DNA of 64,000 nt, taken from contig NZ_LQNF01000006.1 of assembly GCF_001618145.1 (NCBI RefSeq), positions 1 through 64,000 on the forward strand, written 5' to 3'. The position numbers and the translations under genes are program-made. Below the pieces are notes generated by a model that did not search any database, was not told the origin of the DNA, and saw only the letters and a list, made by a program, of their open reading frames with translations. This stretch comes from Oceanobacillus damuensis. Its GTDB lineage: Bacteria > Bacillota > Bacilli > Bacillales > Amphibacillaceae. The first letter of the stretch is position 1. Each line of letters starts with the position of its first letter. Below, piece by piece: positions 25,692 to 34,389 of the stretch.

Positions 25692-27212
25692 ATGAGGTAT
25701 GAAAGTCCAAACACGGAAGGTTCTCTAGTAAGTTTCAAGGAAAAGTATGACAACTTTATCGGAGGAGAATACCATCCTCCCGTCCAAGGCAAATACTTTG
25801 AAAACATCAGCCCTGTTACAGGGAAGGTCTTCTGTGAAGTGGCCAGGTCAAGTAAGGAAGACGTTGAAATTGCTATTGATGCTGCACATTCGGCAAAAGA
25901 CAGCTGGGGGAAAACATCGGTTGCTGAAAGGTCAAATATTTTAAATAAGATTGCTGATCGTATTGAAGAAAACCTGGAAATGCTCGCTGTGGCGGAAACA
26001 TGGGATAATGGAAAAGCAGTCAGGGAAACATTGGCAGCAGATCTGCCGTTGGCTGTTGACCATTTTCGCTATTTTGCTGGTGCGATTAGAGCTCAGGAAG
26101 GTGGCATCAGTCAAATTGATAATGATACTGTGGCCTACCATTTTCATGAACCGCTTGGGGTAGTGGGGCAAATTATTCCATGGAATTTTCCGATACTAAT
26201 GGCAACATGGAAATTGGCCCCGGCATTGGCGGCAGGAAACTGTGTCGTCTTAAAGCCTGCTGAACAGACACCTGCATCCATTCATGTACTCATGGATGTG
26301 ATAAGAGATCTTCTTCCGCCTGGTGTCATTAATATTGTAAACGGATTTGGGGTGGAAGCTGGAAAGCCACTGGCATCGAACAGCCGTATATCAAAAATTG
26401 CTTTCACAGGGGAAACGACTACAGGCCGTCTGATCATGCAATATGCATCGGAAAATATTATTCCGGTTACGCTGGAACTGGGTGGAAAATCACCAAATAT
26501 TTTCTTTGAAGATGTCATGGATGATGATGACGGTTTCCTTGAGAAAGCGATTGAAGGAATGGTTATGTTTGCCCTAAATCAGGGAGAGGTCTGTACCTGT
26601 CCATCACGTGCCCTTGTTCATGAGTCAATATATGACAAGTTCATGGAAAAAGCGATTGAAAGGGTAAATCAAATTAAAATCGGACATCCGCTTGATACAG
26701 ATACAATGATGGGGGCTCAAGCTTCCGAGGAACAGATGGAAAAGATCAAATCCTATCTGGACATCGGCAAGGAAGAAGGAGCAGAAGTCCTTGTAGGCGG
26801 AAATGTCAATAAGCTGGATGGTGAACTTGAAGCTGGTTATTATGTGGAACCGACTATTTTTAAAGGGAATAACAAAATGCGTATTTTCCAGGAAGAAATT
26901 TTTGGTCCTGTGCTTTCTGTTACAACGTTCAAAGATAAAGAGGAAGCGATGGAAATCGCCAACGATACACTTTACGGTTTAGGAGCGGGAATATGGACAA
27001 GAAACATCAATACTGCCTACCGTTTCGGTCGTGGAATTGAAGCGGGGCGTGTCTGGACGAATTGCTATCACCAGTATCCTGCCCATGCAGCGTTTGGTGG
27101 ATATAAAAAATCCGGAATTGGCCGTGAAAACCATCTTATGATGCTAAGCCATTACCAGCAAACGAAGAATTTGCTGATTAGCTATAGTGAAGGTGCTGCA
27201 GGACTATTCTAG
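25692..27212 (+). CDS. Aldehyde dehydrogenase (AldA/ExaC-like, acetaldehyde type)
   Basis: NAD-dependent aldehyde dehydrogenase of 506 residues with catalytic Cys301 ([11 protein letters not shown]) and general base Glu262 (LELGGKSP). [20 protein letters not shown] forms part of the cofactor site. The full-length sequence resembles the Bacillaceae acetaldehyde dehydrogenases that follow alcohol oxidation. ATG at 25692 follows GAGGAGG; an in-frame upstream codon adds six residues without a site. It is followed by a DUF779 gene, the usual partner of this dehydrogenase group, and the cre site indicates CcpA repression. Confidence 0.88.
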   Translation: MRYESPNTEGSLVSFKEKYDNFIGGEYHPPVQGKYFENISPVTGKVFCEVARSSKEDVEIAIDAAHSAKDSWGKTSVAERSNILNKIADRIEENLEMLAVAETWDNGKAVRETLAADLPLAVDHFRYFAGAIRAQEGGISQIDNDTVAYHFHEPLGVVGQIIPWNFPILMATWKLAPALAAGNCVVLKPAEQTPASIHVLMDVIRDLLPPGVINIVNGFGVEAGKPLASNSRISKIAFTGETTTGRLIMQYASENIIPVTLELGGKSPNIFFEDVMDDDDGFLEKAIEGMVMFALNQGEVCTCPSRALVHESIYDKFMEKAIERVNQIKIGHPLDTDTMMGAQASEEQMEKIKSYLDIGKEEGAEVLVGGNVNKLDGELEAGYYVEPTIFKGNNKMRIFQEEIFGPVLSVTTFKDKEEAMEIANDTLYGLGAGIWTRNINTAYRFGRGIEAGRVWTNCYHQYPAHAAFGGYKKSGIGRENHLMMLSHYQQTKNLLISYSEGAAGLF

Positions 27213-27312
27213 GCAAACGAGGAGTATACAATTTTTTATCTGCCCAATTGTTGATAGTATCCGCCTAAAGGCTGCCCCCATGCCAAGAAATCATTAGAGA
27301 GGGTGTAGAAAA

Positions 27313-27672
27313 ATGGTCGATCGCGTAATTGCCACCGAAGAAGCTTTACACCTTATTGAACGATTAAAAGAAATTCATGGGCCACTTATGTTTCACCAAT
27401 CAGGTGGCTGTTGTGATGGCAGTTCACCAATGTGCTATCCACTTGGTGAATTTCGTACGGGCGAATCTGATATATTGTTGGGGGAAATAGGGGAAACACC
27501 TTTTTATATATCCAAAGACCAATATGAATATTGGAAACATACACAGCTTATTATCGATGCGGTTAATGGAAGAGGTGGTATGTTTTCACTCGAAGGACCA
27601 GAAGGAAAACGTTTCTTATCAAGGTCCCGTTTGTTCACGGAAGAAGAGAATAAAGAATTGGCCGAAAAATAA
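27313..27672 (+). CDS. DUF779 domain protein, aldehyde dehydrogenase-associated
   Basis: This 119-residue DUF779 protein has the signature HQSGGCCDGSSPMCYP, a Cys-rich metal-binding-like motif, and GETPFYISKDQYEYWKH. Genes of this family are often found beside acetaldehyde or chloroacetaldehyde dehydrogenases; whether they help maturation or metal supply is not known. ATG with GAGGGTG upstream; it lies about 100 bp after aldA and is probably cotranscribed, because no hairpin separates them. Confidence 0.85.
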   Translation: MVDRVIATEEALHLIERLKEIHGPLMFHQSGGCCDGSSPMCYPLGEFRTGESDILLGEIGETPFYISKDQYEYWKHTQLIIDAVNGRGGMFSLEGPEGKRFLSRSRLFTEEENKELAEK

Positions 27673-27847
27673 GTCTGTCGCTAAATCTTCTTTACAAACA
27701 GGAGATTTGGCGATTTTCTTACCCACAGCTTAACAAGGGGATAAAATGAATAACTTTCCTCTTGTAATTAACAGAAAATTCATGTAAAATTAATTAACTG
27801 AAAATTAAGATTGGCGAGACGCAAGATTAAATCGGGAGGTGGAATAG

Positions 27848-28291
27848 ATGGTAACTGTCAAAATGCTTAAACCGTATTATGTTAAGACAGAAGAAAAATA
27901 TGTCCGAATCATACTTGCATATCAATATTTTTCAGTCGTGATCAATAAGAAGGTTTATCAATTCATTCCAGTAGAATCCAATGAAATCCGGATTAATCGA
28001 AGAACGCAGATGGTAGAAAATACCGAAGCAGTCTTCGCCTTTCAAAACGGTAAGGACATCGTCAACGTCTCAATGTCCAAACTCATCTCCATCCCTGATT
28101 TTCTTAACCAGCTGCATTCTATCGCTGAATCGTATTACCACACGGAAGCAAGTTTGCGTAAAACAGACCAGGAAAAAGCTATTCATCTTTTCATTGATGA
28201 GCTGGAAAGAGATAATATAAAAAGACTTATAGATATGACGCTTGATTCCCGTGATGAAGAGATGTTCTATTCGTTAACGAAATTATTATAA
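27848..28291 (+). CDS. IDEAL-domain protein
   Basis: This 147-residue protein has an IDEAL domain at its C terminus (IHLFIDELERDNIKRLIDMT then LDSRDEEMFYSLTKLL), a short helical module found in several Bacillus proteins such as YpiB. The N-terminal part (about residues 1-90, beta-rich) I do not recognise. GGGAGGT lies before the ATG. It is a single-gene unit with its own terminator; cytoplasmic function unknown. Confidence 0.75.
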   Translation: MVTVKMLKPYYVKTEEKYVRIILAYQYFSVVINKKVYQFIPVESNEIRINRRTQMVENTEAVFAFQNGKDIVNVSMSKLISIPDFLNQLHSIAESYYHTEASLRKTDQEKAIHLFIDELERDNIKRLIDMTLDSRDEEMFYSLTKLL

Positions 28292-28294
28292 GCA

Positions 28295-28331
28295 AAAAAT
28301 CTACTCCAGATGAACAGGAGTAGATTTTTTT
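28295..28331 (+). terminator. Terminator of the IDEAL-domain gene
   Basis: AAAAAATCTACTCC and GGAGTAGATTTTTT form a 14-bp stem with a 9-base loop. Confidence 0.9.
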
Positions 28332-28339
28332 GGCAATCG

Positions 28340-28370
28340 CCCAAAAGGCTTGGTGCACGCTAAGTTTTCC
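28340..28370. repeat. Dispersed repeat with palindromic CTTGG...CCAAG core, copy 1
   Basis: AAAAGGCTTGGTGCACGC then TAAGTTTTC, close to 54520-54546. The inner palindrome is kept by G-U pairs, suggesting an RNA hairpin. It abuts the end of the penicillin-binding protein gene. Confidence 0.65.
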
Positions 28371-28374
28371 GAAT

Positions 28375-30393
28375 TTATTTAATTTGGGTTAAAACGTCGG
28401 TTACTTTTTTCGTTGCAAGTGCTTTTTCTTTGTCCTGTATTTGCTCTACCATCAGGGCAATGATAATATTCTTGTCGTCAGTCGGATATCCGACGAACCA
28501 ACCGTTTTCAGCCCCGGATTCATCATCGTTTGTCAGCTTTAATTCGGCAGTTCCAGTCTTACCTGAAATAGGAAAATCAGCTTTCTGTGCATCTCTGGCC
28601 GTACCCTCCGTTACCACTTTTCTTAATATATCCTGAATCGCAGCAGCATGCTCAGCTGAGATTAACTCTTCTTTCCATACTTGGGAAGTCTCTTCACTTG
28701 CCAGTAAGGTTGGCTTTAACATATTTCCTTCATTCAGGAACGTCGTATACGTTGCTGCAAGATGTAAAGCGCTCATTTCCAGCTCACCCTGACCGTAACT
28801 GGTGTTTGCCAGCAATACTTCATCGTCAAGGTTTCCGCTTGATGAAATGGTAGACATCGTGATTGGATATTCATATGGCAGCTCCTCACCAACGCCAAAA
28901 TCCTGCATACCGTTGACAAGCGCATCAGCTCCCATTTCAACTGCTTTTCTGGCGAAGAAAATGTTATCGGAACGAATGAGTGCATCCTCCAGGTCAACCG
29001 GACCATTCGATGTTGAGACCCTTGTGACCTCATAATTGCCCCAGCCTTCACCATTGCTCCATGTGTATCCTTCTATTTCCATTCCTTCACCAAGCTCAAT
29101 ACTTCCGTTGGCCAATCCGATTGCACCAGTAACAGGTTTGATTACAGACCCAGGTGCATAAGTTGATGCAAAGCGGTTAATCAATGGATTTTGCTCATCA
29201 TTATCAAGTTGCTCCCAATAATTTCCGGAAGTACCGTATAGAATTTCATTAGGGACAAACGAAGGACTGCTGACTAATGCTAGTGTTTCTCCAGTTTTTG
29301 GATCAACTGCGGCAGCTGTACCAGCATCTTCGCCATAGGAGCTGAAAAGTTTTTCCTGAACATTCACATCAATGGTTACGGTTATGTTTTCACCGTCCTC
29401 TACAGGCGTTTCGGCAAGCAAAATCTCATCCTGTCCTTCTTTGTTAATAACAATTTTGACTCCTCTTTTTCCTTTCAGCTGTTGTTCATAATGCGCCTCA
29501 AGGCCACGTGAGCCAATTTTATCGTTCGGTCCATACTCATCCGGATCGACACCTTCCATATCCTCCGCGTTGATATTGCGGATATAACCAACCAAATGGG
29601 CGGCTGCCTCACCAGCTGGGTAGACACGGCCTGTAATTTCTCGGTGGTCAACCCCATCGATGGCCATCAGATCTGCAAAAAGTTCTTCATCTGGAAGAAT
29701 ATTTTTTAGTGGGACATAAAGATTATCCTGCACCCAGCCCGCATTGAGAGAAGAATCAATGGACTCTACGCTGATGCCGAGCAATTCAGCAATTTGTTGT
29801 TTTGCCTGATCTGGATCAGGGCCCAAATTCCCGGGAACGACGCCAATTTCATATAATTTGTCATTTATTGCGAGTGGCATTTGATTTCGATCAAGAATTT
29901 CTCCGCGTTTTGGTGTAGTAGTCTGAATACTGATTTCTCCACCATCTTTCAGATCAGGGAAAATAAATCCTGGGTCCCATTCGACATACCAGTTCAGATT
30001 TTCCTCTTCAGGATCTTCCACCTGCTGAACCAGTGTAGCCTCATAATCATAAGAAATATTCCCTGCCATTGAATCCATCGTAACGGAGAAAGGAATGACT
30101 GCTGTTCCTTCTTCCATGGCGGATTCAGTTTCCTCTTCATTCAATTCTTCAAATTCTATTTGCAGATCAGATACGTTCAGATCCTCATAAATTTTCTCTG
30201 TTCGCTGAGTTGATTGGTCTTGTGGGTAGGACTCTGTTGCAGTTTCAGAGAACATCCCGTACATATTTTCGTAATCCTGTTCACTCCAGTGGGTCACATA
30301 CTCGTTAAATCGTTCGTTAGGTGTCGCTTGCTCGTCATTGGAACATGCAGCAAGTATAAATGGAATAACAAGTAACAATACGATTCGCTTCAT
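28375..30393 (-). CDS. Penicillin-binding protein PBP3-like (MecA/PbpC type), lipoprotein
   Basis: Class B transpeptidase of 672 residues. The N terminus is a lipoprotein signal (VIPFILAAC), followed by an NTF2-like MecA_N domain (about residues 25-140), a dimerisation domain and a transpeptidase domain with STYAPGSVIKP (SxxK), RSDNIFFA (SxN) and SGKTGTAEL (KTG). This layout is that of B. subtilis PbpC (PBP3) and staphylococcal PBP2a, associated with low beta-lactam affinity; actual resistance cannot be inferred. ATG at 30393 follows TTGGGGGT. It cross-links peptidoglycan at the outer face of the membrane. Confidence 0.9.
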   Translation of the reverse strand: MKRIVLLLVIPFILAACSNDEQATPNERFNEYVTHWSEQDYENMYGMFSETATESYPQDQSTQRTEKIYEDLNVSDLQIEFEELNEEETESAMEEGTAVIPFSVTMDSMAGNISYDYEATLVQQVEDPEEENLNWYVEWDPGFIFPDLKDGGEISIQTTTPKRGEILDRNQMPLAINDKLYEIGVVPGNLGPDPDQAKQQIAELLGISVESIDSSLNAGWVQDNLYVPLKNILPDEELFADLMAIDGVDHREITGRVYPAGEAAAHLVGYIRNINAEDMEGVDPDEYGPNDKIGSRGLEAHYEQQLKGKRGVKIVINKEGQDEILLAETPVEDGENITVTIDVNVQEKLFSSYGEDAGTAAAVDPKTGETLALVSSPSFVPNEILYGTSGNYWEQLDNDEQNPLINRFASTYAPGSVIKPVTGAIGLANGSIELGEGMEIEGYTWSNGEGWGNYEVTRVSTSNGPVDLEDALIRSDNIFFARKAVEMGADALVNGMQDFGVGEELPYEYPITMSTISSSGNLDDEVLLANTSYGQGELEMSALHLAATYTTFLNEGNMLKPTLLASEETSQVWKEELISAEHAAAIQDILRKVVTEGTARDAQKADFPISGKTGTAELKLTNDDESGAENGWFVGYPTDDKNIIIALMVEQIQDKEKALATKKVTDVLTQIK

Positions 30394-30474
30394 AAAAAAT
30401 ACCCCCAATTTTTATTCTATGTAAAGTATATCATTATCTATTACAAATACTTTACATTTTGTACATAAGAAGAA

Positions 30475-30512
30475 AAGCCACGCTGTCTCATAATTCACAG
30501 GTGACTTTTCTT
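30475..30512 (-). terminator. Possible terminator of the LCP gene
   Basis: An imperfect stem AAGTCAC...GTGGCTT with an inner CTGT/ACAG, on the minus strand followed by TTCTTCTTATG. Confidence 0.5.
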
Positions 30513-30520
30513 TTATATAC

Positions 30521-31465
30521 TTAATTTGCTTCCATATGGTCTGTAATTTCGCTCGTAATTCGATTGAACTCAGAATCATCGACTATATAATACCATACAC
30601 CGTTAATTGTCTGGCCTGAACCATTAATCTCCATGGTAGTAACATTTTTACGTGCTCCAGCATAGTCGGTGAACAGTGTTTGCATTTTTTTCATATCCAA
30701 ATCGGTCTGAACATTGCCTCCTAGAATATCTAATATTTCACCAAATTTTGTAATGCTTGAAAAACTTGCAGCTTCATTCATAGCAGCCGTAATAACCTTC
30801 CGTTGACGATCATTTCGCCCCATGTCCCCACGTGGATCCTCATAGCGCATACGGATATAACTCAGAGCTTGTTCGCCATTTAGATTTATTTGTCCTTCAG
30901 GGAATGAATGTCCATCACTGGAGAAAGCTAAGCTGTTGTTGACAGTAACCCCACCTAAAGCATCGATGCCCTGTTTAAACCCTTCCATATTGACTCGTGC
31001 GTATGAATGAATTGGGAGGTTAAAGTTTTCCTCCACCGTCTGCACCGACAAGTCTGTTCCACCGAATGCATAGGCATGATTGATCTTATCCTTACCGCGT
31101 CCAGGGATATCCACATAAGTATCTCTTGGAATACTCAGCATGATCATCGACTCTGTATCCGGGTTAACAGACAGAAGGATCATCGTATCGGAACGTCCTC
31201 TGTCTCCAGAACGTTCATCCACTCCAAGCAGCAGCACATTAATGGAATCTGTTTCCTGGAATCGTTGCTGAATTTCTTTTTGTCTTTCCGGGTCATCATC
31301 CCTTGCCAGTGGATTATGCATGGTTTCAATAGTAGCTCCAACCTCATTCCACATGTAAAAAGCAAAACCACCAATAAGTAAAATCAGTACAAGAAATATC
31401 CCGCCAACCCAATAGGGCCATTTACGTTTTTTCTTATTTTGTCTCTTCTCAGTTCTTGATAACAC
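30521..31465 (-). CDS. LytR-CpsA-Psr (LCP) family wall-polymer ligase
   Basis: The 314-residue LCP protein has a Lys-rich cytoplasmic N terminus, one membrane helix (WVGGIFLVLILLIGGFAFYMW) and an extracellular LCP domain (LLLGVDERSGDRGRSDTMILLSV, SIPRDTYVDIPGRGKDKINHAYAFGG split, RNDRQRKVI). Family members attach teichoic acids or other glycopolymers from lipid carriers to peptidoglycan. GTG start with AGAGGAGA upstream. It lies close to the PBP3 gene, but a hairpin separates them. Confidence 0.9.
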   Translation of the reverse strand: MLSRTEKRQNKKKRKWPYWVGGIFLVLILLIGGFAFYMWNEVGATIETMHNPLARDDDPERQKEIQQRFQETDSINVLLLGVDERSGDRGRSDTMILLSVNPDTESMIMLSIPRDTYVDIPGRGKDKINHAYAFGGTDLSVQTVEENFNLPIHSYARVNMEGFKQGIDALGGVTVNNSLAFSSDGHSFPEGQINLNGEQALSYIRMRYEDPRGDMGRNDRQRKVITAAMNEAASFSSITKFGEILDILGGNVQTDLDMKKMQTLFTDYAGARKNVTTMEINGSGQTINGVWYYIVDDSEFNRITSEITDHMEAN

Positions 31466-31672
31466 TCGTATTCTCCTCTGTAATTAATATCTATCCAATG
31501 ATGGATTATAAGACTAATTAACCATAAATCTTGTAAAAAATTATCGAATCTTGGGTAAATTATATATTAATTAGCAAATATAGTCTATGAAAATTACAGA
31601 AATTAGTAATGATAATTTGGTTTTTTACCGATGTTGCGTGTATGTTGCCTTAATCACAATGCAAATATAAAC

Positions 31673-31701
31673 GGGGTGAAAAATTAATTATTTTTCACCC
31701 C
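31673..31701. terminator. Terminator of the sortase gene
   Basis: GGGGTGAAAAA (31673-31683) pairs with TTTTTCACCCC (31691-31701), loop of 7. It ends the minus-strand sortase transcript. Confidence 0.75.
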
Positions 31702-31747
31702 CACAGATTAAAACCTTGTTAAATATTATAGTAGTAAAGACAGCTGA

Positions 31748-32353
31748 TTACAATTTATCTTCTTTATCAAAAACGGGCATTGCTGTAATTATATAACGGT
31801 CAGGTGCATTGCCAATGAAAGAAAAAGGATAGCATGTTGTAAGTGTAAGTACTTCTTCATCATGTGGAACAATAATCGTACGGTCATCTGCATCGACAAT
31901 CTGAGTTTTGGTAATTTCATAGGAAAAGTCACCATACGGTAATTGAATCGTTAAAATGTCTCCGATTTCCAGTTCTCCCATCCTGCGAAAGACGGTGTCA
32001 CGATGACCCGACAATACGATTTGTTCGTTTTGCAATGGATATGCAGTACCTGCGTAGTGCCCAACCCCTTTTGCCAGCTCATCTTCGTGTGTACCTTCCA
32101 CAATGGGGAGGTCGGATTCCAGTTTAGGGATATGCAGCAGGCCGACTGTCTCGCCGGTTTCGGGAATGAAATCCTCTGGCGGCTCTTGTATAACTGAATC
32201 GATTTCGCTCGTTCCGGGAGTCTTATCATTTAGTAAAGACTGCGCCTCAGCCATGGTTTCTTTCTGTGCATTTTCTGTTTCATACCATTGAAATCCACCA
32301 TAAGCCAATATCGCCAATCCAACAGTAATTAGCAAAAAAGATAAGCTTTTCAT
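31748..32353 (-). CDS. Class D sortase of the fibre island
   Basis: Membrane-anchored transpeptidase of 201 residues: an N-terminal helix (LSFLLITVGLAILAYGGF), an extracellular linker and a sortase beta-barrel with His117 (SGHRDT), Cys174 (TLTTCYPF) and Arg186 (APDRYI). The layout and length place it in class D. Sortases cut LPxTx signals and attach proteins to wall cross-bridges. The only sorting signal in the window is LPETA at the end of the protein encoded at 35839-36480, so that is its presumed substrate. It is divergent from the tasA genes and monocistronic. Substrate pairing is inference from context. Confidence 0.88.
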   Translation of the reverse strand: MKSLSFLLITVGLAILAYGGFQWYETENAQKETMAEAQSLLNDKTPGTSEIDSVIQEPPEDFIPETGETVGLLHIPKLESDLPIVEGTHEDELAKGVGHYAGTAYPLQNEQIVLSGHRDTVFRRMGELEIGDILTIQLPYGDFSYEITKTQIVDADDRTIIVPHDEEVLTLTTCYPFSFIGNAPDRYIITAMPVFDKEDKL

Positions 32354-32870
32354 AGGACATGCTCCTCATGTTCTTAATAAGGATTAGTATATTAAAAAAA
32401 ATTAAAAGTGGAAAGGGATAATCAAGAAAAGTCTATATATTTTCAGAAAGTGCATGATTAAAGGGATTTGTCGTTCTTTATAAAGTTTATTAAATCGTTA
32501 AAATAATTGAAAATATAAGTAAATCAAAGTAAATAGGAGTATTATCAAGAGTGTTGTTCTTAATAACATAAAAATGGCTGTTTTTGAGGTTTTTCATTCT
32601 AGGAAAAATAACCTATACTTCAATTAATCGTTCGTTATAACAAACAATAATCATGTTTATAAAGAACGAAACATTATGAGTGAGATACATAAGAAAGGAG
32701 GACCATCGCTGTGGCAAGTCTAGTTCGTTAACAATCTACTTCTATTGTACTGGAATAAATGTCAACAGTACAGAGAAACACACACCAGCATTTCCAAACA
32801 GCGAAGATCAAAAGCAAAAGAAGTTTCGTGCATTACTAAAAAATTATAAATCAATTGGAGGAATTTGAAG
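32354..32870. promoter_or_regulatory. Divergent sortase/tasA control region with SinR-box-like sites
   Basis: This 517-bp A+T-rich region separates the sortase and tasA1. GTTCTTT (SinR consensus GTTCTYT) occurs at 32473-32479, and AAAGAAC, its reverse complement, at 32661-32667; GTTCTTA at 32556-32562 differs in one base. GTG at 32711 after AAAGGAGG opens a six-codon frame, possibly a leader peptide. Exact promoters were not resolved. Confidence 0.55.
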
Positions 32871-33503
32871 ATGAGTCTTAAGAAAAAATTAGGTATGGGT
32901 GTAGCAACAGCAGTATTGGGATTGGGATTAATCGGTGGAGGAACGTTTGCTTATTTTAGTGATACAGAGGAAACGAATAACACGTTTGCTGCTGGAACAC
33001 TGGATTTAGCAGTTGATCCAACAACAATTATTGATATTGATAACTTAAAGCCTGGAGATGTTATGATTCGTGAGTTTGTATTGGAAAATGAAGGTAGCTT
33101 AGATATTTCTACGATCGATTTATCAACTGTATATGAAGTAATTGATGTAAATAATGACAATGGGGATGACTTTGGTAAGCATATTAAAGTTCTATTCCTT
33201 GAAAATGCAGACAAAACTGGGGATGGTTGGCGTATTGGAGATCATAATGATGTAATTTCTCAAACAACTTTATATGATCTTCAACATATGACTCCAGACG
33301 CGGTTGAAAGTGTTCAAAGTTTCTGGGCTTATTGTTTAGGATTGAATGGTGAAGATAGCGGCCTGCCAGCAGGTACCAGTGACCAGATGTACGTAGCATT
33401 CGAATTTAATGATAATGGTGAAGATCAAAATGAATTCCAGGGTGATTCATTAGAGCTTCAATGGACATTCGATGCTCATCAAACAGAAGGCGAACATAGA
33501 TAA
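32871..33503 (+). CDS. tasA: TasA/CalY-like biofilm fibre subunit, first
   Basis: The 210-residue secreted protein belongs to the TasA/camelysin (CalY) family: a hydrophobic signal (KLGMGVATAVLGLGLIGGG), the conserved TFAYFSDTE at the SipW cleavage region, FAAGTLDL, and LKPGDVMIREFVLENEGSLD. Such proteins assemble into the extracellular fibres of Bacillus biofilms; the family also includes the supposed M73 protease camelysin. ATG at 32871 follows GGAGG by nine bases. It is the first gene of the fibre operon and is followed by a hairpin before the second subunit, which may set unequal expression. Confidence 0.9.
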   Translation: MSLKKKLGMGVATAVLGLGLIGGGTFAYFSDTEETNNTFAAGTLDLAVDPTTIIDIDNLKPGDVMIREFVLENEGSLDISTIDLSTVYEVIDVNNDNGDDFGKHIKVLFLENADKTGDGWRIGDHNDVISQTTLYDLQHMTPDAVESVQSFWAYCLGLNGEDSGLPAGTSDQMYVAFEFNDNGEDQNEFQGDSLELQWTFDAHQTEGEHR

Positions 33504-33512
33504 TTTAAGAGC

Positions 33513-33533
33513 GGAGGAGAACGTCCCTCCTCC
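33513..33533 (+). promoter_or_regulatory. Intercistronic hairpin between the two tasA genes
   Basis: GGAGGAG (33513-33519) pairs with CTCCTCC (33527-33533), with no T-run, so it may stabilise the upstream message or partly terminate. Confidence 0.55.
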
Positions 33534-33610
33534 TACATAAGCATCATAAAAAATACCATAATCATAAATGTAATCTAGTTTAACTAGTAAAACCTTGGGA
33601 GGGAATTTCA

Positions 33611-34177
33611 TTGAGCATTAAAAGGAGTTTAATCATCAGCTTCATCACTGCTGCATTAGGAATCAGCTTAGTAACGGGTGGCACTTTTGCCTACTTTAGT
33701 GATACAGAGGAGGCAGGAAGTACCTTTGCAGCTGGACTGTTGGACTTGGGGCTAAACAAGGAAACGATTATTGAAATTACAAATCTTGTGCCAGGAGATA
33801 CGGTCAATGGAGAATTTGAACTTACAAATGATGGAACAGTTGACATGAAGGAAGTGAATTTATACTCGTCCTATGAAGTTATTGATGAGGGTCTGAATAA
33901 TGGCGGTGATGATCTAGGTAATCATATATTTGTGGAGTTTGTACATTATGAGAATGGTGAAGAGAATGTGTTGTTCAAAAAGCGACTTTCCGAATTAACG
34001 GATGACCCGACCAAGATTCTAGAAAATTTTGAGGCGGAAAGTAACCCAAGGACGTTCTCGGTTCGGTTTAGTTTTGAGGATAATGATAAGAATCAGAATC
34101 ATTTTCAAGAGGATTCCTTAAAATTGAAATGGGAATTTGAAGCAATTCAAGGAGATGGAAAAGAGAATCTTCAATAA
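33611..34177 (+). CDS. TasA/CalY-like biofilm fibre subunit, second
   Basis: Paralogue of the preceding gene, 188 residues, with signal IISFITAALGISLVTGG, TFAYFSDTEEAGSTFAAGLLDL and LVPGDTVNGEFELTNDGTVD. It is shorter than the first by about 22 residues in the central region. The start is TTG (GGGAGGG seven bases upstream). Two TasA-like subunits side by side recall the tasA-calY pair of the B. cereus group. A strong hairpin follows. It is presumably processed by SipW and exported to the fibre. Confidence 0.88.
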   Translation: MSIKRSLIISFITAALGISLVTGGTFAYFSDTEEAGSTFAAGLLDLGLNKETIIEITNLVPGDTVNGEFELTNDGTVDMKEVNLYSSYEVIDEGLNNGGDDLGNHIFVEFVHYENGEENVLFKKRLSELTDDPTKILENFEAESNPRTFSVRFSFEDNDKNQNHFQEDSLKLKWEFEAIQGDGKENLQ

Positions 34178-34264
34178 ATTATAATGCTTGTTTAAAACTT
34201 CCGTGCCTCTACAGGTATCAAAATTGATGAAAAGGATGATCAATATCCTGGAAGTAACCTGGAG

Positions 34265-34298
34265 CAGAGGGAGAGTGTACATACTCCTACTCCCTCTG
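34265..34298 (+). terminator. Hairpin between tasA2 and tapA
   Basis: CAGAGGGAG (34265-34273) pairs perfectly with CTCCCTCTG (34290-34298); the following sequence TAATTTATAT is a weak T-run, so attenuation or partial termination is likely. Confidence 0.6.
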
Positions 34299-34310
34299 TA
34301 ATTTATATCT

Positions 34311-34349
34311 ATTCAAAAGCATATAACAAGTAGTTCTTTACTTTTGAAT
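34311..34349 (+). promoter_or_regulatory. tapA leader inverted repeat enclosing a SinR-box-like site
   Basis: ATTCAAAAG (34311-34319) and CTTTTGAAT (34341-34349) are perfect arms. GTTCTTT (34333-34339), a match to the SinR box, lies in the loop. The tapA start is 40 bases further on. Confidence 0.55.
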
Positions 34350-34389
34350 AAGTATAAAAATGCAGACATTCAGAAAGGCGGAGATATGC

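Noticed and set aside
28375-30393. Methicillin-type resistance gene mecA
   Set aside because: The domain layout is shared with ordinary chromosomal PBP3 (PbpC) of Bacillaceae; no mec regulatory genes or cassette features surround it.
32871-34177. Camelysin metalloprotease function
   Set aside because: The family carries the M73 label, but no metal-binding HExxH motif is visible; the SipW/TapA context fits fibre subunits better.
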